Source: Poa pratensis
Taxonomy: Eukaryota > Streptophyta > Magnoliopsida > Poales > Poaceae
NCBI GenBank assembly: GCA_947311845.1
Contig: CAMZMU010000075.1
Location: 24,279,421-24,343,420 of the forward strand
Reading direction: 5' to 3'
DNA: 64,000 nt
The translations under genes and the position numbers were made by a program. Below the pieces are notes generated by a model. The model ran no database searches. It was not told the origin of the DNA and saw only the letters and a list, made by a program, of their open reading frames with translations. This document shows positions 43,917 through 57,800 of this stretch, in pieces. How positions within the stretch are numbered: the first letter of the stretch is position 1; each line of letters starts with the position of its first letter.

Positions 43917-44600
43917 TCATCCATTGTGTTCTAATTGTCCTGTGTGCTGAATGATGCAGCGTTGCAGCACTGTCTGCGGTGAAGTCTTGATTTCCCCTTT
44001 AGCACTGACCATATCATTGTTTCCCAATTGTTTCTTGAGCAGGCTTACTTGAAAAAATGGATGTTTCCCCGCCTGCTCTGGTAGTTGTAATCTATAGGAC
44101 AGATCCCCAATGCCATTGAAGAACTTTGCACGACCCATAGTATTTTGAGCGGAACTTTAGGCAATTGCAAAGACCGAAAGCATTCTTCATGTAGGGTTGT
44201 ATCTTGATGTAAACCATGTTACCCACTTAATAGGAGCATTCAGAACGTTTTTTATCATTAAGCACTTCATCCTGTTATGCGCCTAGGTGAGATTTGCTCT
44301 TAAGTATGTCATCTTTTTCTTTGTCCCATCAGCAGAAAATGTAGATGGAAATGGAAATGAAAATTCACAATTTGCATCGGAGGGTAGCCATATAGTGCTT
44401 GAAACATTGTAATTTTGAGGGAGGTATGATATGAGGTATTATACCAGTACTATATGTAGAGAGCCATTTCATCCATGTTTTTGGCTCCTAGAACGCCCTG
44501 TTGTACAAATATGGTTCGAGATACTGATTTGTACGCTCCGTATGGCATCTCTTTCCAAGTGGTGTGATGTGCTCAATCGTACTTCCACTTTCAAAACTTT
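43917..44600 (-). mobile_element. Degenerate Ty3/Gypsy integrase remnant
   Basis: On the minus strand, with stops and frame changes, one can read YWYNTSYHTSLKITMFQALY, AHNRMK, then MGRAKFFNGIGDLSYRLQLP and HPFFQVSLLKKQLG. These are the C-terminal integrase and post-integrase signatures of Ty3/Gypsy pol. No reverse transcriptase or LTR adjoins it in matching orientation. An inactive relic. Confidence 0.8.
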
Positions 44601-45028
44601 GAACAATTTTTAGTAGAGCCTGCTTGTGACAATTCGGTCGCGGTTAGAAGTGATAGCCACGGGTGTGCCATGAAGTTTGAAGATTGTCGAGAAACAGTTG
44701 GACCACGTGTAAATAATATGTTAATGTTGTGCTACATAACTATTGTATGAAAGACAAAGTCAACGTGAACTAGTTCACTATTATTGACTAAAAAAGAAGA
44801 CATATGCATACACCATGTTTCAATATCGTGAGCTTGAAATGTGTGTAAATTAACCAATAGACATAAAGTTACAACAAAAGTCAAATGGAAAGAAACTCTT
44901 TATTATATTGTTTTGAAAAATAAACGCAATTACATGTGTAATCTTGTTTGATCTAACAAAAGCAATTACATTATGTCATGAAGTCGGGCAATTACATTAT
45001 GTCATGAAGTCGGATGAATGTCGATCTA
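44601..45028. other. Spacer downstream of the cystatin pseudogene
   Basis: AT-rich, nothing recognised. A short duplicated phrase (caattacattatgtcatgaag) occurs at about 44963 and 44990. Confidence 0.4.
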
Positions 45029-45410
45029 TCACTTGCACACGTCGAAGGAGACGAGCTTGAGCGTGCAGTTGTCGGAACCGTCATGCTCAAGCACCTCCGC
45101 CTTATAGACGGCATGCTTGCCATCGAGACGCAATGCGTCAATTTGGAGTCGATAGTTCTTTCCACCCTTGATTTTCACGTCGGCACCCACAACCTTGTTG
45201 AATCGGAGCCCACAGTTCGCCACTTTCATGCGCTCCAGCACGACCCACTTACCGAGCTTCTGGACGTGCGGTGCTTCAACGTCTCGACGGGTTGCCATTC
45301 CCCGCCAAGAGCCACAACAAACTTGGCAATGGTGTAAATGACGGCAGTGCCGACGACCAGGAAGAGAATGAGGTTGGTTCTCGTTGCAGCTAGGTGGCGT
45401 CTATCCTGCC
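45029..45410 (-). pseudogene. Phytocystatin-like pseudogene (cysteine-protease inhibitor)
   Basis: The mature part reads DVEAPHVQKLGKWVVLERMK, VANCGLRFNKVVGADVK, NYRLQIDAL and HAVYKAEVLEHDG, the cystatin helix and strands with the LARFAV-like signature as LGKWVVLER. Just upstream, in another frame, is TNLILFLVVGTAVIYTIAKF followed by VVALGGEWQPVE, a signal-peptide-like segment and the GG(x)WQPV start of mature cystatins. One base is missing at the join (about 45285-45290), and no in-frame ATG precedes the hydrophobic part. The QxVxG loop is replaced by ADVKIKG. Family members inhibit papain-type proteases; this copy is probably inactive, though the frame from MATRRDVEA could be expressed. Confidence 0.7.
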
Positions 45411-46257
45411 TTGAGATAGTGTGAGAAATCTAAACCAAGTGTGGAGAAGAGGATGGATTTGTGAGTGCTTAAATAGATTGGATTAGAGTGAAGCATTAGG
45501 CAAACATTAAATGGATGTGGGTATATCTTAGTATGATTTAATTATAATTTAATTGTAGGTAACGTGTGTGACGCTTATCCGTAATTAGTGTGCATTGATT
45601 GTGTGCACTGCCTTGATACGATAATGACAATTTAATTGGTAGAAAATTATGTTTGACTATCAGTTCACATGAATAAGACTACTCATAGTGGGGAGTAAAA
45701 TTGAGTGGTAACTAAGACACACATGCTCTTCGAGTCGAATATTTTGACCAAATATTTGAGTAACAATATATTTATGTTGTACAAGCTGGATATTGTTAGA
45801 TTCATACTGAAAAACACTTTCTCATGATATCAATCTTTGAACAAATAATTTGCATATGCTCGGATTAATTCTTAGTTAAAAAGACAATTCTCGGAAAACG
45901 GTGTGCCTTATTCATAGGAAACGAGTAGTAACATATTTCACGATTTAGTATCAATTGATTGGGTATACAATTCTACAACACTGTCAGTATTTCTTTTCAC
46001 ATGATAATCCTACAACAATTCGCACCGTCGAAATGACCAAGAAAACGCCAAAGCGGCTCCATCGGACGGCGGAGGACGCAAGGACGCCACTTGGATTCAA
46101 ACCTCCATTTCACTGCCCCCGCGAAATCCCCAAACTACCCCTCCCTCCCCGGTCTCCTCCTCCCTGGTCGGAACGGAGCTGTGGCCACCACCACACCATC
46201 CCCCTTCCCCACAGCTCCAGCCTCCTAGGGTTTCCTCTCGATCCAGCCCCGACCTCC
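45411..46257 (+). promoter_or_regulatory. Intergenic region and EBS promoter/5' UTR
   Basis: AT-rich to about 46000, then a C-rich leader (46110-46257) containing cctcctccctgg and tctcgatcc just before the EBS start codon. The cystatin pseudogene and EBS are divergently oriented. No clear TATA box seen. Confidence 0.35.
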
Positions 46258-49057
46258 ATGGCCAAGACCAAGCAGGGCAAGAGGGACGTCGAATCCTACA
46301 CCATCAGGGGCACCACCAAGGTCGTCCAAGGTACCTACTCTCCTCCTCGATGCTGCTCCGTCGCCATCTGCGCCAAGATTTGCTCTTTCTTTGATTGATG
46401 ACCTGGTTTTTTCTGGATGCCAAGTCGGCGACTGCGTGCTGATGCGGCCGTCGGACACGGACAAGCAGCCGTACGTGGCTCGGATCGAGAGCCTGGAGTC
46501 GGACGGGCGGGGGAACGTGCGGGTGCGGGTCCGGTGGTACTACCGGCCGGAGGAGTCCAAGGGCGGCCGGCGGCAGTTCCACGGGGCCAAGGAGCTCTTC
46601 CTCTCCGACCACTTCGACACGCAGAGCGCGCACACCATTGAGGGCAAGTGCATCGTCCACTCCTTCAAGAACTACACCAAGCTCGATAACGTCGGACAGG
46701 AAGATTTCTTCTGCCGATTCGAGTACAAGGCTGCAACCGGCGCCTTCACTCCTGACCGTGTCGCCGTGTACGTCATGTTTTCCTTGCTCTGTTGATCGAT
46801 CTGGTTGGCCTTTGCTTATTATGCATTACGAGCCTGATTGTTCTACGGTGGTTTGATTTGGGGCTTTTTGAGTTTTTGTGTAGGTACTGCAAGTGCGAGA
46901 TGCCGTACAACCCTGATGATCTTATGGTGCAGTGTGAGGGATGCAAAGACTGGTAAGTCTAAGAAAAATGACATTTTTCCTCTTCAGAGTTCAGGTGGCT
47001 GAGTTTGCTGGCTATATAGTCAGCAGGAAGCATCAGCAATTGCGTATCTGGCTTATATCTAATTTTAGATTGTGTGCCATGAATTAGTTTATCTTTGTTT
47101 GGGTTTTTTAATTGGAAAGCCAAGTTAAGTGATTGGTTAGTATTGAAGATGGCCAAGTACAATTGATGGCATCTGAGGTTCCTTACAGCCTGATATAGAT
47201 TCTAATGCTTAGTTAAAGATATGTAGTAATAGTATACATTGATGCCACATGCATCGTTTTCATTAGATATATAATTCTGAAGAACAGTGTTAACCTCTCA
47301 TACCATCGAAAGGACTGCTTTTCTCTTAGAAAATTCAGCAATCTTCTTGTTGTGTGACTCGTGCTCTGTTTCAGAATGTGCATTGTGCTTTTGCTTGGTT
47401 GTTTCAGAAATAGTTGTCTCGACTTTATTTAGCTGGCTCTGATGCCATTTCCCAGTTGAATGCTTGGGAAGTGATAATTGGATGGAACCCAGAACTGATG
47501 GTTTCTTCGTGTTCATAAAAGCTGACTGTTTGACCTTTTTCTTAACTCCAAAGATGTTTGGTCTACATAAATACATACATCGTTGTGACATACCATGTCA
47601 GAGCTTAGAAATCAGTATTTGACACAAGCACCGCAATCATTACTTTAAAGAGCACATCCTTATTTTCAATCCTAAAATGGTTATTATCTGTGGCTAAAGC
47701 ATTGCATCTCATCTTGTTTGTTGCAAGGAGCACCTAATTTACATACGTGCAGAATATCATCTCAAAGAACACAAGCAGATTTATTACTCCATAAAGATGC
47801 AACACAAAAGAGATGTTTGCCATTTGTTTTGTTCTTAAAGAAATGCAAAGCAAAAACGATTTTTTTTCATTTCTTCTACTTGATGAAAGCTCACCTTTTT
47901 GGATCAAAAATTTCTTGTCTCCTTTAAGCGCATTTGCTTCAGCTAATTTCCCATTGCAGTTCTATCTTATCTGACCAACGATCAGGTTCAGTGTCTTTTA
48001 GAATAAGGTCCAGTGTCTTTTAGAATAAGGTTCAGTGTCTTTAGTAAATCTCTTCGTACTTTCTATTGCCACCGATAGGATATAGATGTGGCATTGTGCC
48101 CTTTCTATTTGCATACAATATATTTAGCAAAATATTGCTATTTGGTATCAAGCAGCTTCATTTTTGGTTCTTTCTGAGCTACAATCGACCTTCTTTACTT
48201 GCATATTTGTTGAGAATGTACCTTTGAACCTGTGCAGGTTCCATCCCACATGTATGGGAATGACCATTGAGCAGGCCAAAAAGTTGGATAATTTTCTGTG
48301 CGCGGATTGTGCTAAAGAAAATGGCACAAAGAGACCTTCAAACTCATACCCGAGCTCACCAAGTTCTGATTCTAAGGTCAGTGAAGATTTTGTTCCATTT
48401 TTTTGACCGAAATAATTATTATTTTTCTGCTTGTACATAGCTATCTTATCAAAACAAAAATCGTTTTTCAAAGTTCTAAATATTTTTTTAAAAATCCCAC
48501 ATGATATAAAGATGGATTCTACATTGTCGTTAAATTTCATTTATAACTATGTTACTTTGTGTGCTACATAAAACAAAACTAATGCGTGGACCTATAATAG
48601 CAAACAGTACATTATTATAGATCCACATAAACACATTTCTGTATGAAATTTTATCGGGTACGTATTGTATGTACTCATGGAAACTTTCATAAACTTTTTT
48701 TGGAATAAAAAAGTTAACTCAAAGGAATCCGAGCTCTATTTGTGTTTTCAGGTTATGGTAAGTCAGGACCTTAAAATGATTTTCTGAGATTATATCGAAA
48801 TAAATAACTAAAGCCCTGATAAAACTAACTTGTACTAATGCAGGAAAATTTTGTGATCTGCTGGATGCCCTAAGCTATTAGCAGTATTAGGATTTTTCTA
48901 TAGATCATCTGGGTCATCCATTACCATCTCAGTTCATGTGTTCTACAGTGAAGATGAACTAGATATATAACATTCTTATCAGCACATTCTTATCTGGTAC
49001 CCCTCTTAATTTTGGGCTCATAAATTGCAGGTTGAGCCGAAAAGGCAGAAGAGGTAA
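46258..49057 (+). CDS. EBS: EBS-type chromatin reader with BAH and PHD domains, 216 aa
   Basis: Five exons: 46258-46330, 46425-46767, 46884-46952, 48238-48376, 49031-49057; 651 bases with intact phases. The start is [20 protein letters not shown]. The BAH domain covers about residues 25-139 ([82 protein letters not shown]). The PHD finger covers about 140-190 ([39 protein letters not shown]), with the Cys4-His-Cys3 zinc pattern complete. The tail is basic (PKRQKR). In Arabidopsis, EBS and its paralogue SHL bind H3K27me3 through BAH and H3K4me3 through PHD and repress flowering genes. SHL is the main alternative. The product is slightly shorter than the Arabidopsis protein and looks functional. 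Confidence 0.95.
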
Positions 49058-50265
49058 TTGCTTCAATAAAAACCATCCCCGGTGAGAGATGCACTGTCTA
49101 TGGCGTCAGCTCTCAGTTGCTGGTGCAAACTAAAACGTGGCGGTGTACAGTGCACAAGGAGAGGAGCTAGGCTATTTAACTGTAGGACTGAAGTTATGTT
49201 CTGTTGTTGTATCTCGGGAGCGTTTCCTGCAATCTAGGTATCTGCGAGGGGAAAGAAGTCAGGAAATGTAGTGTCATTTGCTCTTGTCAAAGTAGCCCTT
49301 GTGTGGTGTACTGTCGGCTTGTGATGTTAAACCTGTTCCCGGCAGGAAACGTTCTCCCTCCTGTGTGAATGATGATAGCTTGACTGCTGGTTGTAGCTTC
49401 ACAGTTTAGATGTGTCCAAGAGTTCTATGAACTGGTGACCTGGCGAAGTATTTGTGTGGTTTCAATATCCTGCAATAATTCCTTTTGTTATGTGATTTAT
49501 TGCTCAACTGGATCACCTGGATCATACTTTTAGGGATAGTTTATTCTTAAGTTGTTTGAAAATTTATTAAATGTTAGGAACCTTTTCCAAATCTTTAGAT
49601 CATCCCAACAATGCTCGTCTCTATCCCACTTCATATATAGGAGTGTATAAGCTGTAATTGCAGACATTCAAGACTTCAGGAATATGCAAGTAATTTATAA
49701 TAGGATTTTTTTTCGAAAAGCAGGATAACTTCTGTCCTTTGCATCAATTGATGCACATAGCCATACCTTAATTTACAATATATTTTTTCATCAGGGAAAG
49801 GGCTGCTACGTTCATGGATGCATAATGCTGGGGTACTGAACATATTTTTTTTAAGATAAAGCTACTGAACATAATTACAAGTGGAAACCTCAATTGTCAA
49901 CACGAGGAAGCTGTTGCTACTAAGTACATTTTTTTAGAGAGATTATCTGGAGTACTTTTTTTTTCTAGAGATAGTGGTGCGTGCGTTCTTTCTGGCCATT
50001 CTCTCCAATTTACTAGCTATCCAAAGTTCCAAACATAGACTCCATCTAATAATCTCTATCTCTACGATATAAAAGTGCTTTAAATAGTGATAGTTGGTGA
50101 TGGGAGGAACGTAGAGGCTAAAAAAAAACTCAGAGGAACCACCCCAATTACTGGGTCGGGTCCTCGTTGTCAGAACAGTTCAAGCCGGTTTCGGACTCGG
50201 CGCTGCCCTCTTCCGCTGGATAAATTCAGAGGAACAACCCCACGCGCTAGGTTAGGCTGAAACTT
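49058..50265. other. EBS 3' UTR and spacer with a LINE/SINE-like tail
   Basis: The first 450 bases probably form the EBS 3' UTR. At 49707-49775 the minus strand reads a retroposon-like end (gatgcaaaggacagaag, tatcctgcttttcgaaaaaa), similar to the LINE tail at 31280-31351 in reverse orientation. No further gene. Confidence 0.45.
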
Positions 50266-50590
50266 GTAGATCGATCCATCTCATCTCAACCCGAACCCAA
50301 AAGCAGTAGAGAAATCTCGGGATGGAAGGAGGGCAGAAGCCACTGATCCTGCCGAGGTTGCGCCGTCCATCGCGGATGTCCACCCCCTGCTGCCGCCGCT
50401 GGAGGCGGTGTATTACGAGCCAACCCAGCAGCACTACGACCAGATAATGAGGCGAGTACAAAGCGGCAAGCCGTGGTCGCGAGAGGATCCCCCCGAAGAA
50501 TATCGGCTGGTCTTCTTTGGCCCTCACGACGATGCTCTAGATCTGTCAACGCCGTTACCTGAGATCCACGTCCCCGGCGAGAAAGCTTGA
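50266..50590 (+). other. Small open frame without ATG, product unrecognised
   Basis: An open stretch encodes PKAVEKSRDGRRAEATDPAE, VAPSIADVHPLLPPLEAVYY, EPTQQHYDQIMRRVQSGKPW, SREDPPEEYRLVFFGPHDDA and LDLSTPLPEIHVPGEKA. It reads like real protein (balanced, not low complexity) but begins after a stop with no usable ATG; the first methionine is internal (IMRRV). An overlapping frame opens with MEGGQKPLILP at 50321, so a start plus a one-base shift, or an upstream exon, is conceivable. It may be an exon of an unseen gene or a relic. Confidence 0.4.
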
Positions 50591-51814
50591 TTCGTTGATG
50601 GATACGCACTTCTTATGTGATCAATTCCGCAGTCTAATTGCTGCTGTTGTTTTTTTACTTCTCAAGGACCATGTTCATGTAATGTTCTACTCGAGTATTG
50701 TTAATGTGCAATGATCAATCCATATACTTTAGCACTAGTAGTGCATGTATTTTTTGTGTTTAATTTTGCGTTGCGAAAGAAATCGCCCATGGATCGAAGA
50801 CGACGAGCTGCGTGCCCTTCCGTAGTCGATCGATCGTATAAGACGCAAGAGCTGATGTTGGTGCATGCATGGATACGTGCGTCGCGGTACCGCCGGAATA
50901 TAATTCAGCTTCACATGCATGGACGCGTTCGGGTGGGTGCCCGCCGCGAATTCCATCCGGCCGGCCGGGGATGTCGCCGGCAAGTGGCAAGCGAAGCAAC
51001 CGTTAGAAGAACGACGAACAATGCCGGCCGGCGGCACGCCGGGAGAGGGGGGAGCTGTGCTCGGTGGCCGTACGTTCTGCTACCGTGCTACGTATCTGGG
51101 TTTAAGTGCCAGAGCAGAAGTTTGTCGTTGTCTGGGTCGATCAGTAGGTGAGAACTGAGAAGGTGGAATCACGGCGTTTCTTCTTCATTCGCTGGGCTCA
51201 CCGTTAAGCTTAGCCGGCTGACTGGCCGTTGCTGGCAACCAGCATGTTGAGGTTCTACATAGCCCTGCCTTCCATTCTGGGAAACACTATTGTAATTGCC
51301 GGTTTGGTCTCAATCCTGATCTCATTCAAGTGGCCTATGCTCTTTCCCTAGAGCGTCACAACTCGCCCGAAGCTTGCCAACCTAAACCGGGGTTTGACTA
51401 CATGGAACAAAACTATTACTCCATTTTCCACCTCAGAAGAAACTTCTTCATTTACTCTTCGTGAGACACAATCACAGTTAAACTTTAATAAGATAGCTTT
51501 ACGAAGCGCATTTGTATATCAAATCTGCAGCACACTATTCTATGAAGTTAAACCCCAGGAGTTCAGAAATGAAGTGTGAATCTCCAAATCAGCAAGCAGA
51601 AAAATTGTGAAGCATAAAACAAATTGACATTGAACACATGACAACATACAAAAACACATACATAATAAACTAATTACATGCCAAACCAAGCAACAATTAC
51701 AAAACAGCATATGGCACAAAGCTACAGGAGCACATACACCCGGCCGGAGACCCAACCAATCATCAAAGGCCTCCAAAGAATTTTAAAAAGCCGCCGTGGC
51801 AGGGTTAGCTTTCC
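50591..51814. other. Spacer and 3' flank of AUG5
   Basis: 50700-51160 contains overlapping ORFs on both strands without any known domain. 51540-51814 is probably AUG5 3' UTR. No repeat identified. Confidence 0.35.
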
Positions 51815-54800
51815 CTAATCGTCACTTGCCGAAGACATGGCGAGTGTTCGCCTGGAGATCTCCATGTGGAGTTGTTTTACTAGGTTGATCCAGGCACCAA
51901 CGCTTTGCCCGTCAATGGTAACCCAGTCCACTATTGTTGCTGCCGGTTGCTCATACCACTCGTCAACCTGGAGGTTAGAGGCATCATCAGTAAGACAAAA
52001 GGAAGTTAATGGACGAGAGCAACAATATGCAATCAGTGTGTTGAGCAAACAAATCAGACAGCAGATGTGCTGGGGGACTTTGAGCTTGAGATCACTTAGT
52101 CAAGTGCTCATGTGGGTGGTAAGTCAAAATCAGGAGTGCTCAACGTCACAAGGGAGAGATTGGACAAAGGGGATGAGAACTGAGAATGATTTCCTCCAGA
52201 AAAAAGTTGGGGCAAGTAGTCTTCGGCAATGCTGGAGTGGAGAAGTTCCTGCTAGCACTATCACTTCTCTCATCTGATTACAATGAGATTGCATTGTGGT
52301 GACCCCCTTGAAGTTGATATCTTAGTTGATTGGTGATGCAGTAAAAAGTTAGCAAAACCAGAAGGCTGTTGCATGCAAGTTAGTACGTATTACTTACCAA
52401 TCCCCTCACACGTCGGCAATCCTCGAAGCACCTTTGAGCCTCTTGAACTGCATTTCTCAGTTCTGGCAACCACCGTTCTGCCACAACCTTTTCTTGTTCG
52501 CCGGCTAATTTCAGACAATAGTTGGCCACTCTACATAAAGGAAGGGCACATCGGTAAGCATTCTAGAAAAAAATACTTTTAAATTCACTAGGTACGACAT
52601 AACAGGAAGACAGATAATGACTCTGCTCTCAAACAGAGAGCAGGCTAAAGTGAACTCATGCTATTCACTGGGCTGTCGTCGATAAAGTAAAATGTTCTGG
52701 AAACATAAAAGTATAGTGCACAATGTTTCTGATTAAAAAAAGGAATCCACAATTATTAGCATTGACGTCAGCTGCAAGAGGGTTTTATTTTCCTGGTCAT
52801 CGCCATAGTGTAGATGAGGTTTACCTGACCAAAATACCATGTATGGACACAATAATGCTAAGTAAGCCCATCAATTCAAGGTTAGAGTATGTCTTCCCAT
52901 GTAAATTCTATAGAATGTCAGCGAATTCACAAATGCCAGAGTTGCTATCACGTGATTTGCAGATTAGATTAGATTAGATTTCGTGACAACAAAACTGCCT
53001 GACTGAAGAGAACATGTATACTCGCCACTTTCCAGCAGTGAAAACATGTTGCACTCCAAAGTTGAAGACAACCTGTGATGAAATTCAGCATGGCATGGTA
53101 TAACATGCACCTATTTTGGTTATAGTAGCTAAACGACCCAGCATACTGCTATCTGTAGTTTGAGGAACAAGACTACCAGGAACAAGCCATCAAAGAAATG
53201 AGAACACATCAATATTCACTCGATATGCCAACAAACGAACAAAGAAATGAGATCAGAAACAATATTCTCTACGGCATGCCTACAAACTGTACTAGAAAAA
53301 TGACTGCAATAATACACAGTATATCCCCTGTATTAGTATGATGTCTGGATTAACAAAATATCTACCGCTGCAGGAAAAAAAACATACCTTTCATATTCTT
53401 GCTGAGCGCGATGTGCACGGTTTAACAAAACACGATCGTTCTCCGAAAGATTTCTTCGTGTGTGCACCACATTAATAGCTTTTGATAGATCCTCTAGTAT
53501 ACTGGCTTCAGAACCACAAGGTTTTAGGCAAAACTCCAGTGAACTCAAAACTGATGCTAAGCCAGAATCTGTGGCTTCTCCTGGCGAGACTGTTAAACGT
53601 GAAACCAAAGACAAGTGAGTAGTCTCTATTACCTAAGAGAAGAATGTCAAAATAGTTCATAATCAAGTGGACAAAAAGGCATGGGAAGGGGAAGCACTCT
53701 TTGTTGCAAACCAGTGGGTCCAAGCATAGGTAGATATGAATATGTATATGTTTTAACAGAGTTAGTGCTAAAATTGTTCTGAATGTTCTCTCTTTAATTT
53801 GTGATGACACTGTACTAAATTATCGATTATGTTCAGACGGTAGCATTGGTTGCATACGATAGCAAAAGAGACTTGACCTCAAGACCTTCACTAATAAACA
53901 GATGTCATCTAGGTACTGTTGGCTAACTGTGACCTAAGATGACTCTCTTTAAGATAAAAAAACTATTTTTATCCTTGCTTGACCCAAACTCCAAATCATG
54001 GCAGGCCACACCACCGGGGAGGGAAGGACATATTCTGCCTTAATATGGTTTAATAACATAGAAGATGATAACAAGAAAGAGAAGAGAAGAATTCCCAACA
54101 CAACTGTACCAGAATTATACTGAAGTGCAGTAGAAATGCGGCATATAGATGGTATGGCAGATGGATCTCTAGCACCAGCTCTCGCAGTTAACATAGCAGC
54201 GTGTTTTTCTGCAGCTGCGAGTGCTTCTGATCCTGTAGAGCCGTTAGAACCCACAGCCTCCAAAAGGGCCTACCAAGCAAAACATCAGCTAATGCAATGG
54301 AAATCAAAGGTACTCGATTTTCATAAAACTAAATTAGCATAAATTCAATATGTTACCAACCTGAGGAGTTGCCGGTAACCTGCATAAGCTGTTCTCCAAA
54401 CTTTGACCAAACGCGACTAATTCTCGCTCAATGAGATCTCTCGAGTTAGTTGACATGTCTACCACAGCATTGCATGCCGGGATGATTGTCCTTGATGCAT
54501 ATCCTCTAGCAGATAACGGTTGTTGCTCCCAAAATGCTGATGCTTCCTATACATGACAATTCAGTGTCATATTTCGAGAAATAACATATTTATAGTATTT
54601 AAAAGAGGAAATACAAATAGAGATATGACCTAGCCCCATGAGTCCCCACCCCCTACCCACAAGTAAAATAATTCTCTTGAACTCCTAGCTCCTATAACCT
54701 CCATAAATCTGCCAGCAATTATGGCCACAAATCCAATAGAAAAATTCTTGTTCAAGTGGCAATATATTACTTTAGCTCATTGCACAGCTGCTGTTGATGT

Positions 54801-57800
54801 TAACTTGCTAATCATGCTGGCAACAGTGAAGACTGGAAATTACCTTTCATTTATACGTTCATGTCATACCAAACAAATTCTAGTGTTGAAAGATAAAAAA
54901 ACACAACATTCCAAACTAACCATATTTGCCCGTAGAAGAGCACTGTAAATGCACTCGAGTTCTGATCGACGAGCATCAAACTCTTCGATTTTCTTCCACT
55001 TCTTTTTCAGAGAATCTTCCGCTTCTTTCCACTCGGCACATAATTTATACAAACGTTGTACCTCGGATGTTAATGTATTCAAGCTTGCCTTCAATCCAGC
55101 AACTTCTCTTTCTTTGGCCCAAACATCCAGCTACAATAAGGTAACCAACACTATCAGGAAAAGATAATGACTTATACAGTGTTTTTTATTTTCTATAATG
55201 GTATAGTTGCAAAGGGATGATGCAAAACTGGTTAGCTTACAAGCAGCAAGTGCACACAGCTTTCAAGTCGAAGTTTCAACACAATTTTGTAGAAAGAATC
55301 CCAACCAGCGTGTCTTGAACAGTGTCAGTGTGTCCAGATAAATTATTGAATGCATGGTCTCAAGCTATAAGCACATCCTATTGTTAAAAAGGTTTCCTGA
55401 CAGTTGAATGCTTATCTGAACTTAAAACGGAACTGGAATTTTTTGTTTAAAAACATATGTTATTTTGCTATTCATTATAAGCATGAAAATTTAGAGTGAC
55501 ATTTTGAAAAGAGCATCTTATATGGCATTTATCATATCATGATGACATTCTAAATTCGTACCTCCAAGTGCCTGCTGTTTGTCACGTTCTGTGGGGTGTT
55601 CCCAGTAGGCAGCTTCTTACTTCCTGTCGTGTCAACAGTTCCATGGAGCCGCTGCAAGAGCTTCTGACTTAGAGCTTTAGCTTCTGCAGCTTTATTTAAA
55701 GCATCTTCTGTGGCTAAGAACTGCTGAACATGTTCTTTCTGCAAGGACAAATGCAATACATAAGTTAACTTCGGTGTCACTTCCGTTGATTGGTTGAGGT
55801 CAGGATCTAGGCATCATGAACAAAAGAAAAATTTCAGTGTAGCCAGTGGCGACAGAAGAGCTAGACGTAATCATGAAACTTTTCGGTAACAGAACAGAAG
55901 CAGAACTGTGAAATGTCTAGATAAAATAAAAGGGCCACTCTAGAATAACAAATCCCTAAATGATAACCTGACATCAATTTCTGAGAATGAACAGATGAAG
56001 TAATGGTCTAATGGAATACAGAAAATGCAAAAGGTAACAATTTGCAGAAAGGAAGAGGTGTATAGAAGAGAAGTTCGTGTATCCAACAGAAATAATATCA
56101 GTGTACTCTTCTGTAAATGTAGTGGACATAAACAATATGTTAGTAGGAACCTTAAACTGTCTCTTAAGGGGGTACCTGTCGCTCTAGTAGCTGGTCATAT
56201 GTTCCTCGGGTCGACAGCTCTGATCCAATCTTTCCATTGCCATACACCTGATACGGTAAGGGTGAGCTTGCGTCAGTTGAAGCAGCATCAATGACCTGCT
56301 CATTTTCATACTTATACCTAGGAACAAAAATTTGTATATCTGGTTAACATCTAACCCAAAGAAATATAAGAAATTTAGCAAGATATTATATTTAGCAAAG
56401 CAGTTCAGTTCAAAGACCAAATAGCAATTAAAAAATCTTTTAAAAGTGCAATTCTAACAATGTAAATGATACATCTACTTGTTTTTTTTTTGGAAAGGCA
56501 AATAAAATTCCCAACTAGAATAGAATCCACTCTTGATTACTTGTTTGTTTTGGAGATGCAAAACTACAACCACAGGATTAAATTCATGAGAATATAACTA
56601 GATAACTAGATTACAAAATGATCAGAAGTTATTAAAGAATTTTGTGCACATAATCATCATTAGGTGGCAGGAATATCTCTTACATGTCTGTTATTGAAAT
56701 AAGAGTCGGATAAATGAATAAAGAAATAGTACCTCAAGAGTTCTGCATCAGCACGTATGTCAATCTTTTCTGTTTCTTTATGTACAAGCATTTTCATACG
56801 TGATGTATACGCATTGACTGATTGCAGTAACAAGGAAGGATTTTTCAGGGAATCTAATGCCACAGCTTTTACATCTGCTGGTATTTCACCATCCAAATCA
56901 GTGCCCAGCTTTGCCACGTCTAACTGGCAACTCGAATTAATGCCATTCCCTTCAAATGCTGGAAACGAACTCCGAATCATTTCAACCATATCTGCAGCAA
57001 GTGTTTCACACGCCTTCCGAATACTCCTTTCACGCGAGGTCTCTACAAGGACAAGATCTTCTGACAACCTGTTACTTTTGACAGCCGAGTAAAGGTCCTC
57101 TCGCTCGCTCTGCAATTGCATCTCCTCGATAGCATCTACAGATCCAGCCACACCTATACTTGATCTTCGTACGTCTCTTGCTTGGTTAACAAACTGATGC
57201 AGACGTCGCTGGTATTCAGCAAATATTTTGCAAGCTTCATCACATTGCTGATCATATGCCTCGAGCATGACTTGTTTGTGCCTAAGGTAAAAAAAATATG
57301 GAATTATTATTTTATTCTTTCGGTCAGACTAAAGTTGTGGTGAACATCATTTGGAAACATCAAAGGCATTGAAGCAAAAGCAGTTCTACATGAAAATTTT
57401 AGCTCTAGTCTCTTCTGAACAAACATTATATATTTATATCAGCATGACAAAATGAATGTTTGAAATTCTTCGCATTTTCACGTTCATGCCAGAACTAATC
57501 TAAAAAACATGTATAGAAATACTTCTGTATTCTATGGTAGTACATAAATGAAATTGCAGCAGTTCCTTATAAAAACAGGTCAACTGCATGACTGCAAGGA
57601 GCCTGCCTCCTACCTGATAGTGCACAATCAATGTTTAGGCCACATAAAGTTATAAACACTAAAAGATGGGTGACCGAATAAAATACCAGATACCAAATTT
57701 GGGAACACTGTTTGCTGTGCAGATACCATCATCATATGCAAATACATCATCATTATGTTCATCAAGTGAAAATGAAATGCCAACTGTCTCACGCAGTCAC

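Noticed and set aside
45014..45337. 107-codon plus-strand ORF
   Set aside because: Antisense to the cystatin pseudogene, which has clear family motifs.
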